Counted from the first letter of the stretch, positions 8,667-18,282 are shown. The stretch: DNA of 56,354 nucleotides from an uncultured Clostridia bacterium (GCA_945918795.1 CAMEIT010000009.1:1-56354); one strand, 5' to 3'. The notes: generated by a model not told the origin, from the sequence alone. Program-made: numbers and translations.

Positions 8667-10397
8667 ATGAAGAAAATAATATCATATATTCTGTCGGGTG
8701 TAATGCTCTTATCTTTGACAGCCTGCGCGGCAACACCGTCACCCTCGGGTATTGAAAACAATACAACACCGCCCGAGGTGACAGCCTCACCTTCCCCTGC
8801 GCCCGTGTTCCCCACTTACCCCGAGGAGAGCGCCGATATTGCCGATTTATCCGAATACACAATAGTTTACCCGTCATATTATGACGAATACAGAATGGGC
8901 GAGGTATTCTTATTAAAGGATACTATCAAAAAGGTAACCGGTGCCGAGCTTGACATAATTTCGGACGGCGAAGAAGAGCGCGAGCATGAGATTATATTTG
9001 CAAGCTCGGGGCGCAAAAACGGCGTTGAAGAAAGCATTTCAATGTTTGAAAGCGGACTTGATTACGTCATCGGCGCGCTCAACGGCAACATTATCCTCGG
9101 CGGCAACAATTTTTATGCCGATATGAGAGCCGTTTATGACTTTGTAAACAATTATCTCGGCTACAATGATATTGATAACATTTATTCCGAGCCGCAAGAC
9201 AGCATTTCGGGCGTCAACATAAAAATATATGAAAAGCCGCTCATCACGCTGTATGCCTGCAACTATGCGGTAGACCCGTATACAGAGCAGTATGCAATTC
9301 GCGATATGCACGATGCGCATTTCAACATGACAACAGTATATTCACAGTGGTATTCAAAAGATGAACTGCTTGATTTTATCAAATGGTGTGCAAGATACGA
9401 AATATTCGTAATTTTTCTTGAGTTCAGTTATGTAGATTCATACACTGACTGTCCTATTATATGGGGACACCTCATAAAAGATGAGCCTCAAACAAAGGAT
9501 TACGAGATGTACTCACAGCGTTGTACGGAATATGTGGAAAAATACGGCAAATACGGTTGGAAGCCGTTCGTGAATTACTTTGGTTTTTACAAGTTCTGGC
9601 CGTATCTCACCGAGCATGACGGGCTGTATTCGGAAGTGCCCGTTGTAAGCTTTGACCATTACTTCGGCAACAGTGCTCTTTGTGAAACAGGACACGATAA
9701 TATGCTGCACGTATTTGAATGCGCAAGAGATCTCGCATGGAGAAAGGGTCAGGATCTCTGGACATACATAGAATCGTACAACATTTCAAATTGGGGAGTA
9801 AATACGAGCAAATCATTCAGATATGCGTCATATATTTCATTCAGCTTCGGTTCCCTGGGTATTCTCTATTTCCAATACGGGGATGCCTCAAGAAATCATA
9901 CAAGCGAGGGTGATTGGACAAAAGGAAGCCTTATAAATTGGGATTATTCCAAAAACCAAGCATGGTATGACGCAAAAGAGGCAAACGAAGAAATTCTCAG
10001 GCTTGCACCGATATATACACAGTACAAAAACATAGGTACATACACAGTAAACTGCAATCCGAAATACAGCTCCGCTTATCTTGAGGATATGTATCCGTAT
10101 TTCGGGAATGTAGTCGAAGATATAAAAGACGATTCAAACGGCTCTGTCGCATACCTTATAGGGTGCTTTGATAAAAAAAGCTCAAGCGGCAACGCATTTA
10201 CTCTTGTAAACATTAACAATCTTGATGATATAACTTACGGCGATAACACTGAAAGCACGACAACAAAAATCAAGATAAACGGCAATAATGTCACATTTTA
10301 CCGCGACGGCTATGTAAGCGAGGTACATTGCGATGAAAACGGGTATTATACGCTCAATATGAAGAACGGCTCATGCTGGTTTGTAACGGTTGATTAA
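8667..10397 (+). CDS. Array lipoprotein 6: glycoside-hydrolase-like surface protein
   Basis: A 576-residue lipoprotein. The start at 8667 gives a clean signal peptide (LTAC, Cys20) matching member 3; an upstream in-frame ATG at 8574 lies inside the leader hairpin and is unlikely. Then come a Pro/Ser linker, conserved N-domain, barrel-like domain with GHLIKDEP, SFDHYF, WTYIES and GILYFQYGD, and a C-domain ending NGSCWFVTVD. The leader, signal and linker are shared with member 3 but the N-domain DNA is closer to member 5, again a mosaic pattern. Surface glycan role is inferred. Confidence 0.8.
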   Translation: MKKIISYILSGVMLLSLTACAATPSPSGIENNTTPPEVTASPSPAPVFPTYPEESADIADLSEYTIVYPSYYDEYRMGEVFLLKDTIKKVTGAELDIISDGEEEREHEIIFASSGRKNGVEESISMFESGLDYVIGALNGNIILGGNNFYADMRAVYDFVNNYLGYNDIDNIYSEPQDSISGVNIKIYEKPLITLYACNYAVDPYTEQYAIRDMHDAHFNMTTVYSQWYSKDELLDFIKWCARYEIFVIFLEFSYVDSYTDCPIIWGHLIKDEPQTKDYEMYSQRCTEYVEKYGKYGWKPFVNYFGFYKFWPYLTEHDGLYSEVPVVSFDHYFGNSALCETGHDNMLHVFECARDLAWRKGQDLWTYIESYNISNWGVNTSKSFRYASYISFSFGSLGILYFQYGDASRNHTSEGDWTKGSLINWDYSKNQAWYDAKEANEEILRLAPIYTQYKNIGTYTVNCNPKYSSAYLEDMYPYFGNVVEDIKDDSNGSVAYLIGCFDKKSSSGNAFTLVNINNLDDITYGDNTESTTTKIKINGNNVTFYRDGYVSEVHCDENGYYTLNMKNGSCWFVTVD

Positions 10398-10431
10398 AAA
10401 AATGATTTCATAAAAGGAGAATATAAGTAAA

Positions 10432-12168
10432 ATGATTAAAAAGATCACAGCGGCATTTCTGAGCGTTTTATTGATTTTTTCGGCAGCTGCCTGCGCACCC
10501 ACTTTGACGGAAAGTCCCCTGCAAACGGGCTCAATTTCGGAAAATACTCCCGCGCCGTCATTGCCCACGCCGTCACCCGAGCCTGATTTTCCCGATTATC
10601 CCGAAGAAAAAATCAGCTTGACTAATTTATCGGAATATGTTATAGTATATCCGTCTTACTATAACGAGTACCGTATGAATGAAGTAAAATTACTTCAGAG
10701 CACAATAAAAAACGTGACGGGTGCCGAGCTTGAAATAATTTCCGATGGCGAACAAGCGCATGAACATGAAATAATTTTTGCAAGCTCCAAGCGCCAAAAC
10801 GGAGTTGAAGAAAGCATTTCAATGTTTGAAAGCGGACTTGATTATGTTGTAGGCGCACTTAACGGCAACATTATCCTCGGAGGCAACAACTTCTATGCCG
10901 ACATGAGAGCTGTTTATGACTTTATAAACAATTACCTCGGTTACAACGACATAGACAATATTTATTCCGAGCCGCAAAGCGAAGTTTCAGGTGTAAATCT
11001 GCATATATACCAAAAACCGCTCCTTACGATTATGGCTTCAAACTACTCCGTTTCCGCATTCACCGAGCAGTATGCAATACGTGATATGCACGACGCTTGT
11101 TTTAACATGACAATGGTCGAAGCAGGTGCTTACAGCAAAGATGAGCTTATCGATCTTGTAAAATGGTGCGCAAGATATGAAATATTCCTCATTATGAGAA
11201 GCATACGCTTTGTCGATGAATATACGGACTGCCCTATTATATGGGGACATACAGTAAGAGACGAGCCGCACGTCAAGGATTATATAATGTACTCACAGCA
11301 ATGCGAGGACTATGCGGAAAAATATTCTCAATACGGCTGGCACCCGTGGGTAAATTACATGGGTTGGCCGCAGTATTGGCCTATGCTGAATGAAACGGAA
11401 AGTCTGTTTGACGCTGTTCCCGTTGTAAGCTTTGACAGATACTTCGGAGAAAATATACTTCAAGAGAGCGAGCTCCTTGAGATATTCGAATACATGAGAG
11501 ACCTTGCCCAAAGAAAAGGTCAGGAAATGTGGAGCTATATCGAATCATACAATATAACAAACCGAGGACAGAACACGAGCAAAATGTTGCGCTGGTCAGC
11601 ATATGTTTCGTTGTGCTTCGGTGCAAGAGGAATACTGTATTTCCAATACGGCGACTGCTCTCCCAATTACACGGTAGAAGGCGATTGGACTAAAGGAAGC
11701 CTTGTAAATTGGGATTACACAAAAAATCAGGCGTGGTATGATGCGAAAACGACAAATGAGGAGCTTTTGAAGCTCGCGCAAATATACACACAGTACGAAA
11801 CTGTCGGTGCCCATGTTATAAACAAAAAAGCAAAGGATACGTCGGTATATCTTGAAGATCAGTACCCTTACGTAAGCGACTTTATTTCCGACTTCAAAGC
11901 TTCCGACGATGCAATAAAGAACACATATCTGCTCAGCCTCTTTGAAAAGACATACGGATACGGTAAAGCCGTCATATTGATGAATCTTGAGGATATTGAC
12001 GATATTCCTTATGAGGAAGATGAGGCCGAATACGTAAAAATAAAGTTGAATTGCGAAAATCCCGTATTCTATCGCAACGGCGAACCTCAAAACGTTGAAA
12101 AGGATTCCGACGGATATTATGTTCTTAACATGGCAAACGGATATTGCTGGTTCATAACGCTCGATTGA
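10432..12168 (+). CDS. Array lipoprotein 7: glycoside-hydrolase-like surface protein
   Basis: A 578-residue lipoprotein preceded by AAGGAGA. The signal peptide differs from its neighbours and ends SAAAC (Cys21). A Pro/Ser linker, the conserved N-domain, a barrel-like domain with GHTVRDEP, SFDRYF, WSYIES and GILYFQYGD, and a C-domain ending NGYCWFITLD follow. The N-domain (GVEESISMFESGLDY segment) remains near-identical to members 4-6. The sequence just after its stop (about 12168-12240) is repeated after gene 8, so the duplication unit crossed the gene boundary. Confidence 0.8.
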   Translation: MIKKITAAFLSVLLIFSAAACAPTLTESPLQTGSISENTPAPSLPTPSPEPDFPDYPEEKISLTNLSEYVIVYPSYYNEYRMNEVKLLQSTIKNVTGAELEIISDGEQAHEHEIIFASSKRQNGVEESISMFESGLDYVVGALNGNIILGGNNFYADMRAVYDFINNYLGYNDIDNIYSEPQSEVSGVNLHIYQKPLLTIMASNYSVSAFTEQYAIRDMHDACFNMTMVEAGAYSKDELIDLVKWCARYEIFLIMRSIRFVDEYTDCPIIWGHTVRDEPHVKDYIMYSQQCEDYAEKYSQYGWHPWVNYMGWPQYWPMLNETESLFDAVPVVSFDRYFGENILQESELLEIFEYMRDLAQRKGQEMWSYIESYNITNRGQNTSKMLRWSAYVSLCFGARGILYFQYGDCSPNYTVEGDWTKGSLVNWDYTKNQAWYDAKTTNEELLKLAQIYTQYETVGAHVINKKAKDTSVYLEDQYPYVSDFISDFKASDDAIKNTYLLSLFEKTYGYGKAVILMNLEDIDDIPYEEDEAEYVKIKLNCENPVFYRNGEPQNVEKDSDGYYVLNMANGYCWFITLD

Positions 12169-12235
12169 GTAACAAAAACAAATTGCCACGGCAATATTAT
12201 ATATACATACACAAGAAGGGAATGATCATAATTTA

Positions 12236-13975
12236 ATGAAAACAAAAATAACAGCCGCAGTGCTTCTCATTGTTATGCTATTGTCGCTCACTGCCTGCGG
12301 CACGGTAACGCCGTCCGCATCACCCGATACACCGGTGAGTACAGCTTCTCCCGATATTCCGAGTGAAACTCCAACACCCGATTTCCCCGAATATCCCGAG
12401 GAAACGATAAAACTTACGGATTTATCCGAATATGCCATTGTATACCCGTCGTATTACGATGAATACAGAATGAATGAAGTCTATATTCTCCGTGACACAA
12501 TAAAAAAGGTTACGGGTGCCGAACTTAAAATAATATCAGACGGCGAGGCAAAGTGTGAGCACGAGATAATTCTTGCAAGCTCGGAGCGTCAAAACGGTGT
12601 TGAGGAGTGCATTTCAATGTTTGAAAGCGGACTTGATTATGTTGTCGGAGTGCTTGACGGCAACATTATCCTCGGCGGAAATAACTTTTATGCCGATATG
12701 AGAGCTGTTTATGATTTTATAAACAATTATCTCGGCTACAACGACATAGACAATATTTATTCCGAGCCGAAAAGCAAAATTTCAGGCGTAAATCTGAACA
12801 TTTACGAAGAACCGCTGTTGACGCTTATGGGTTCCAACTTTTCTGTTTCGCCATACACAGAGCAATACGCTGTAAGAGATATGCACGAAGCACACTTTAA
12901 TATGACGCTCATTGATATTGGGCAATATAGTATGGAGCAAATTCGTGACTTTGTAAAATGGTGTGCAAGGTATGAAATATTCATTATGATGCGTGGCATA
13001 AACTATACGGATGTATATGCAGATTGCCCTATCATATGGGGACACGTAATATTTGATGAGCCCTCAATTTCGATGTTTGCATCATGTTCTCAGTCGTGTG
13101 CCGAGTATATTGAACAGTACGCTCAATATGGTTGGCAGCCATACATAAACCTCGTGGGGTATGAGTCTGTTTTCAAAATATTGGAGGATTTTCCCGAACT
13201 GTTCGCCTCTGTTCCGGTTGTAAGCTTTGATATGTATTTTGAGCATAATCTGATTGATAACGTATATATGAAAGATATAAATTTACTGCATGTATACGAA
13301 ATGGCAAGAGATCGTGCTATCAGCAGCAACAGAGATTTATGGACATACATTGAAGCTTATGACATTGTTAAACGCAACAAAAACACAAGCAAGCTATTTA
13401 GGTGGTCGTCATACATATCGCTGTCATTCGGAGCAAAGGGCATTCTTTATTTTCAGTATGGAGACCCTGATTCGGATTCTACACAAGAGGGTGGATCAAA
13501 GGGTAGTCTTGTAGACTGGAATTATGTAAGAACAAACGCCTGGTATGACGCAAAAAGGTGCAATGAGGAGCTTTTGGCGCTCGCCGAAATACTGAATGAA
13601 TATGAGCACGCCGGTGCATATGTGCACAACACGTCATTCAAGCAGTATTACAATACGTACATAGAGAATCCGTACACGGAATTTGACAGCATAATAACCG
13701 ACATTAAGAAGCCCACTGAGTCAATGCCATATCTGTTCGGCTTTTATGATAAGAAAGACAACAACAATTCACACGCCGTAACACTTCTCAGCCTTGAAAG
13801 CCTTGACGAGCTTAAGTACGGAGCAAACGAACCCGAATATGCAAAAATAAAGCTTGCCGGTGACAACATAAAATTTTATCATGAAGGCGTTTTGCAAAAT
13901 ATTGAACCTGACGCCGACGGATATTATTCTATTGATGTTTCAAACGGCTCATGCTGGTTCATAACACTCGATTGA
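12236..13975 (+). CDS. Array lipoprotein 8: glycoside-hydrolase-like surface protein
   Basis: A 579-residue lipoprotein, LTAC lipobox (Cys21), Pro/Thr/Ser linker, conserved N-domain, barrel-like domain with GHVIFDEP, SFDMYF, WTYIEAYD and GILYFQYGD, and a C-domain ending NGSCWFITLD. AAGGG lies about 15 bases from the start, longer than usual. The leader (12168-12235) and the C-terminal third are shared with member 9: 295 bases (13635-13929) appear identical to 15444-15738. The barrel insert after the GILYFQYGD strand (SDSTQEGGSK) is unlike other members. Confidence 0.8.
   Translation: MKTKITAAVLLIVMLLSLTACGTVTPSASPDTPVSTASPDIPSETPTPDFPEYPEETIKLTDLSEYAIVYPSYYDEYRMNEVYILRDTIKKVTGAELKIISDGEAKCEHEIILASSERQNGVEECISMFESGLDYVVGVLDGNIILGGNNFYADMRAVYDFINNYLGYNDIDNIYSEPKSKISGVNLNIYEEPLLTLMGSNFSVSPYTEQYAVRDMHEAHFNMTLIDIGQYSMEQIRDFVKWCARYEIFIMMRGINYTDVYADCPIIWGHVIFDEPSISMFASCSQSCAEYIEQYAQYGWQPYINLVGYESVFKILEDFPELFASVPVVSFDMYFEHNLIDNVYMKDINLLHVYEMARDRAISSNRDLWTYIEAYDIVKRNKNTSKLFRWSSYISLSFGAKGILYFQYGDPDSDSTQEGGSKGSLVDWNYVRTNAWYDAKRCNEELLALAEILNEYEHAGAYVHNTSFKQYYNTYIENPYTEFDSIITDIKKPTESMPYLFGFYDKKDNNNSHAVTLLSLESLDELKYGANEPEYAKIKLAGDNIKFYHEGVLQNIEPDADGYYSIDVSNGSCWFITLD
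13635..13929 (+). repeat. Gene-conversion-like tract, copy A (array gene 8 C-domain)
   Basis: By eye, this 295-base segment matches 15444-15738 without a mismatch, bounded by single differences at 13634 and 13930. Flanking coding sequence of the same two genes is clearly diverged, so the tract is sharply bounded. Confidence 0.85.
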
Positions 13976-14044
13976 GTAACAAAAACAAATTGCTACTGCA
14001 ATATTATATATATACACACACACGAAGGGAATGAGCATAATTAA

Positions 14045-15784
14045 ATGAAAACAAAAGTATCAGCCGCGGTGCTTCTTATCATCATGCTGTTGTCATTTAC
14101 TGCCTGCGGCACGATAACGCCGTCCGCATCACCCGACGCTCCGGGAAGTACAGCTTCTCCCGATATTCCGAGTGAAACTCCAAAGCCGGACTTCCCCGAA
14201 TATCCCGATGAAACGGTAAAGCTTACCGATTTGGGAGGATATACCATTGTGTACCCGTCGTATTACGATGAATACAGAATGAATGAAGTCTATATTCTCC
14301 GAGACACAATTAAAAAAGTCACGGGTGCCGAGCTTAAAATAATATCAGACGGCGAGGCAAAGGGCGAACACGAGATAATTCTTGCAAGCTCAGGGCGTAA
14401 AAACGGCGTTGAAGAAAGCATTGAAATGTTTGAAAGCGGACTTGACTATGTTGTAGGCGCACTCAACGGGAACATTATTCTCGGTGGAAACAACTTTTAT
14501 GCCGATATGAGAGCTGTTTATGACTTTATAAACAATTATCTCGGCTTCAATGATGTAGATAATATTTATTCCGAACCTAAAATTGAAATTTCGGGCGTAA
14601 ATTTTCACGTTTATAAAAAGCCGTTGTTAACGCTTATGGGCTCCAATTATTCGGTAAGAGCTTATACGGAACAGTATGCAATCAGAGATATGCACGAAGC
14701 GCACTTCAATATGACGCTTATTGACGTAGGTCTTTACAGCCAAGAACAGCTTCGGGACTTTGTAAAATGGTGCGCACGATATGAAATATTTGTGATTATG
14801 AGAGGCATCAATTTTACTCAAACATATACAGACTGCCCAATAATCGCAGGTCATATGATTATGGATGAGCCTGCCATTTCGGATTTTATTTATTTTTCCG
14901 ACATATGCACCGATTATCTGGAGAAATACGCTCAATACGGCTGGCAACCTTATGTAAACTTCACGGGAGATGAATACGTATGGCTTGTGCTGGAAGAATT
15001 TCCTGATATGTTTGATTCTGTCCCTGTTGTAAGCCTTGACAGATATTTTCAGCATAGTATAATTGAGAATATCCACATTGGCGGCAATCTGCTTCACGTA
15101 TACGAACAAGCAAGAGAACGTGCAGTTAAAAGAGGCGAGGAGCTTTGGACTTATATTGAAGCATACGATATCGTAAACAGCAACAAAAATACAAGCAAGC
15201 TGTTCAGGTGGTCGTCATATATTTCACTGTGCTTCGGTGCAAAAGGAATTCTTTACTTCCAATACGGCGATGCTTCTCCGGAATATACAGCCGAGGGCGA
15301 CTGGTCATTCGGCAGTCTTGTAAATCTTGATAATACAAAAAACAAAGCTTGGTACGATGCAAAAGAATGTAACGAGGAGCTGCTTAAGATTGCGGAAATA
15401 TTGAATCAATACAAAAGCGCAGGCGTATATGTGCACAACACGACATTCAAGCAGTATTACAATACGTACATAGAGAATCCGTACACGGAATTTGACAGCA
15501 TAATAACCGACATTAAGAAGCCCACTGAGTCAATGCCATATCTGTTCGGCTTTTATGATAAGAAAGACAACAACAATTCACACGCCGTAACACTTCTCAG
15601 CCTTGAAAGCCTTGACGAGCTTAAGTACGGAGCAAACGAACCCGAATATGCAAAAATAAAGCTTGCCGGTGACAACATAAAATTTTATCATGAAGGCGTT
15701 TTGCAAAATATTGAACCTGACGCCGACGGATATTATTCGATAGACGTTTCAAACGGCTCATGCTGGTTCATAACAATGGACTGA
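14045..15784 (+). CDS. Array lipoprotein 9: glycoside-hydrolase-like surface protein
   Basis: A 579-residue lipoprotein, closest relative of member 8 by leader, signal (FTAC, Cys21), linker and C-domain. The barrel-like domain has GHMIMDEP (conserved Glu; the usual Trp before Gly-His is Ala), SLDRYF, WTYIEAYD and GILYFQYGD followed by the common SPEYTAEGDW insert that member 8 lacks. C-domain ends NGSCWFITMD. The last 40 coding bases look more like member 4 than member 8, so the end of the gene is a further mosaic joint. Activity and substrate unknown. Confidence 0.8.
   Translation: MKTKVSAAVLLIIMLLSFTACGTITPSASPDAPGSTASPDIPSETPKPDFPEYPDETVKLTDLGGYTIVYPSYYDEYRMNEVYILRDTIKKVTGAELKIISDGEAKGEHEIILASSGRKNGVEESIEMFESGLDYVVGALNGNIILGGNNFYADMRAVYDFINNYLGFNDVDNIYSEPKIEISGVNFHVYKKPLLTLMGSNYSVRAYTEQYAIRDMHEAHFNMTLIDVGLYSQEQLRDFVKWCARYEIFVIMRGINFTQTYTDCPIIAGHMIMDEPAISDFIYFSDICTDYLEKYAQYGWQPYVNFTGDEYVWLVLEEFPDMFDSVPVVSLDRYFQHSIIENIHIGGNLLHVYEQARERAVKRGEELWTYIEAYDIVNSNKNTSKLFRWSSYISLCFGAKGILYFQYGDASPEYTAEGDWSFGSLVNLDNTKNKAWYDAKECNEELLKIAEILNQYKSAGVYVHNTTFKQYYNTYIENPYTEFDSIITDIKKPTESMPYLFGFYDKKDNNNSHAVTLLSLESLDELKYGANEPEYAKIKLAGDNIKFYHEGVLQNIEPDADGYYSIDVSNGSCWFITMD
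15444..15738 (+). repeat. Gene-conversion-like tract, copy B (array gene 9 C-domain)
   Basis: Partner of 13635-13929, identical over 295 bases as read by eye. The direct spacing of 1809 bases equals one array unit, which fits unequal crossing-over or gene conversion between neighbouring copies. Confidence 0.85.
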
Positions 15785-15835
15785 CTCTATTGAAAATTAA
15801 TATAAAAAAACAAAATAAAAAACAGGAGAAAAATC

Positions 15836-17491
15836 ATGAAACAAATTTTTAGAAAAACAGTGATCGTATTTGTATTGCTGTCGATGCTCTTTGTTATCCC
15901 TGCCTGCGGTGGTTCCGGTTCAGACAAGATAGCAGTATCCGATTTAGGTAAATACACGATAGTATACCCTGCAGAATATCAGGATTGGCAAATGGAAGAG
16001 GTAGTTCTTTTGCAGAATGTAATTGAACACATTACGGGCAAAAAGATTGCCGCCGTTCCCGATACCGAAGCTGAAAAAAGCCGCGAAATAATTCTCGCAA
16101 GCTCCTCCAGACAAACAGCCGTAACAGAACAGGTTAATGCCTTTGCAAACGATATGGATTATATCATAACTGTCAGCGACGGCGACCTTATCCTCGGCGG
16201 AAAAAGCTATTACGGCGATATGAAGGCAATATATGACCTTGTAAACAACTATCTCGGCTATGACGACCTCGAGAACATATATACAGACCCTCTCAGCGAA
16301 ATAGCAGATACAAAAACCGAAATATACAAGGAGCCTATATTCACGATCATGGTTGCCAACCCGGGAAAATATCCGTTCTCCTCTGCTAAAGATGTAAAAG
16401 TAATGGCTGAGGCCGGCTTTAATATGACAAAGCTCGACATTTCCAAATTTACAGCTGAAAGCTTCTACACATATGCGAAATGGTGCGCAAGATTCAATGT
16501 AAGAATACTGCAAAAAACAGTATACAACCTTAAGACAAAGGAATTCAATATAAACGATCTTGAATTCTCAACAACAAATCCAATAATATACGGGCATTAC
16601 GTAAGATATGAAAAAGAAACGAATGACTTTGCAAGATACAGCGAAATGTGCGATATCTACAAAGAAAAATATGCAAAATACGGCTGGAAGCTCGTTATGA
16701 ATCTCTCAGGCGGAGAGGATGCAACACTTTTTGAAGAGGCTTATGAAGACGACAGCATATTCAAGAACGCAGACATAATTTCAGCTTCATGCGGTCTTGG
16801 TATTGGTCAAAGCGGATATATAAGAGAATTTGCACGTCTTGACATGGTAAACGAATTTAAGAAAATCGCTTCAAGAAATTCAAACGAATTCTGGATGACT
16901 GTTGCAGAAAGCACAGGTGTAATTGACTCCACAATAGAAAAGACTCCGAACGCGTTCAGATGGAAAGCTTACTTAGCGCTTTCATTCGGAGTTACAGGCG
17001 TTGAGTATTCTCTGTATAAGAGAGGAAACGTTATAAATGACGATTACACAAAGGGCTCACGTTACGATGACATCAAGCAAATAAACGAGGAGCTTCTCAA
17101 AATGGCCGAGGTATATACGCAATACGAACAGCTTGGCGTATACGTTGTAAATCAGCAGTATGATGACACATTTACGGAAATTGAAGATCAGTATACAGGC
17201 TTCGGCAATGTTTTGACGGAATTCATACCCGCCGCAGGATATGACACGACATCATATCTCATAGGTTGCTTCAAAGCAAAGGATTCAAGCGACAAATACG
17301 CATTTGTTGCAGTAGACCTTACAGAGGTATCCGAAATCAAAACAGTAATGCCTGCGTCAATGTTCGCATTGAACGGCGAAAAAGTAACGCAGTACAAAAA
17401 CGGCGAGCCGACAGAATTGACTATCACAAAAACAGGATACTATGCGGCTTCAATTTCAAACGGTTGCGGAATTTTCGTAACAATAGAATAA
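15836..17491 (+). CDS. Array lipoprotein 10: divergent glycoside-hydrolase-like surface protein
   Basis: A 551-residue protein preceded by CAGGAGAA. The signal peptide ends VIPAC (Cys24; Pro at -2 is atypical for a lipobox) and there is almost no Pro/Thr linker: the N-domain begins near residue 34. The N-domain is of the WQMEE type, like members 1 and 2. At the position of GH..xDEP it reads GHYVRYEK: Glu259 is kept but the neighbouring Asp and Pro are lost. The SFDRYF motif is replaced by a Gly/Ser-rich stretch. The end is NGCGIFVTIE, without the CWF motif. It may be inactive or act on a different ligand. A strong terminator follows at once. Confidence 0.75.
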   Translation: MKQIFRKTVIVFVLLSMLFVIPACGGSGSDKIAVSDLGKYTIVYPAEYQDWQMEEVVLLQNVIEHITGKKIAAVPDTEAEKSREIILASSSRQTAVTEQVNAFANDMDYIITVSDGDLILGGKSYYGDMKAIYDLVNNYLGYDDLENIYTDPLSEIADTKTEIYKEPIFTIMVANPGKYPFSSAKDVKVMAEAGFNMTKLDISKFTAESFYTYAKWCARFNVRILQKTVYNLKTKEFNINDLEFSTTNPIIYGHYVRYEKETNDFARYSEMCDIYKEKYAKYGWKLVMNLSGGEDATLFEEAYEDDSIFKNADIISASCGLGIGQSGYIREFARLDMVNEFKKIASRNSNEFWMTVAESTGVIDSTIEKTPNAFRWKAYLALSFGVTGVEYSLYKRGNVINDDYTKGSRYDDIKQINEELLKMAEVYTQYEQLGVYVVNQQYDDTFTEIEDQYTGFGNVLTEFIPAAGYDTTSYLIGCFKAKDSSDKYAFVAVDLTEVSEIKTVMPASMFALNGEKVTQYKNGEPTELTITKTGYYAASISNGCGIFVTIE

Positions 17492-17511
17492 AGTTCAACT
17501 CACTGTTTTAT

Positions 17512-17542
17512 AAAGAGGAAGCAAAAATGCTTCCTCTTTTTT
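17512..17542 (+). terminator. Rho-independent terminator ending the lipoprotein array
   Basis: AAAGAGGAAGC pairs with GCTTCCTCTTT around an AAAAAT loop and is followed by six T. The A-rich opposite flank lets it also serve the convergent small gene on the minus strand. Confidence 0.9.
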
Positions 17543-17740
17543 CTATTCTCTTACATCTTCAATGTAACTTTTAAGCCCTTCAAGCTCCCCCAAAAGTGCC
17601 GAACATATAATATTCGCCACAACATTGTCAAGCTGCTCATATTGGCTTGCATCCTTAGGTATAATATCATTTTCATGCTTCGCAAGCTTATCTATCCTGC
17701 GGTCAATTTCATTTATTATTTTTCTTTTGGTATCGTTCAT
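17543..17740 (-). CDS. Small 65-residue protein of unknown function
   Basis: Encodes 65 residues starting MNDTKRKIINEID, preceded by GGAG eight bases before the ATG, so translation is credible. Mostly charged and predicted helical, with no signal peptide, membrane segment or Cys motif; ends EGLKSYIEDVRE. It lies between the array terminator and the spore-coat genes, convergent with the array. I do not recognise the family. Confidence 0.55.
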   Translation of the reverse strand: MNDTKRKIINEIDRRIDKLAKHENDIIPKDASQYEQLDNVVANIICSALLGELEGLKSYIEDVRE

Positions 17741-18018
17741 AATTTTATCTCCGTTTCTTTTTTCGTATTAAAAATCCGTAAAGCATTACCGATATATATT
17801 ATTCACGCCACATACCATTATTATCCGCCGCAATAAACAAATTCTCTCCCAAAGAATAATATGTATTGTATAACCCGATAAAATATACGGTTGATTTTAA
17901 TTCGATTTTTGAATCATTTTTTGCCGTATCAATGCAAAACAGCCTTTTTTGTGTCGGGTTATCGCAAACATTATTCTTATTGCGTTTAACAATAACCCAG
18001 AAAGGATTAAATAAAATC
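17741..18018. other. Intergenic stretch upstream of cotJA with a possible minus-strand gene remnant
   Basis: AT-rich spacer carrying the cotJA ribosome site (AGAAAGGA at about 17998-18005). A minus-strand frame (about 18003-17799) gives protein-like sequence ending FIAADNNGMWRE but has no convincing start or ribosome site, so it may be a decayed gene. No clear sigma-E or sigma-K promoter could be fixed by eye. Confidence 0.3.
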
Positions 18019-18258
18019 ATGAATGAAAACGACAAAATCGTTGAAATAAGCAATTCCGGCACCAATATGCCGAACGGCAATACGGGCAGCATCGACATTT
18101 GCGCTGAAATTCCCACAATGCCCACTGATCCTCAGTACGCATACGCATATATTAAATTTCAAAACACAGTTGAGCTGTGCGATGCCGATACTGCACTTGA
18201 AAACGGAACTGTATTTCCGCAGTTGAATATGCCGTATCGCGGTTGGAATGCGCGTTAA
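18019..18258 (+). CDS. cotJA: Spore coat-associated protein CotJA
   Basis: Encodes 79 residues; start at 18019 chosen from AGAAAGGA 13 bases upstream. CotJA proteins end with a conserved segment in which an Asp/Ala/Leu stretch precedes NGT[VI]FP and a Pro-Tyr; here that is DTALENGTVFPQLNMPY. Extended N-terminus is low complexity. In Bacillus subtilis cotJA-cotJB-cotJC is a mother-cell operon for spore coat proteins; the same order follows here with 24 and 15 base gaps. Expression late in sporulation is inferred from the family. Confidence 0.85.
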   Translation: MNENDKIVEISNSGTNMPNGNTGSIDICAEIPTMPTDPQYAYAYIKFQNTVELCDADTALENGTVFPQLNMPYRGWNAR

Positions 18259-18282
18259 CCAAATTAAGAAAGGAACTGAATT

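Noticed and set aside
17799..18125. Minus-strand 108-residue frame overlapping cotJA
   Set aside because: Its first part is antisense to cotJA and there is no ribosome site; kept only as a possible remnant in the intergenic note.
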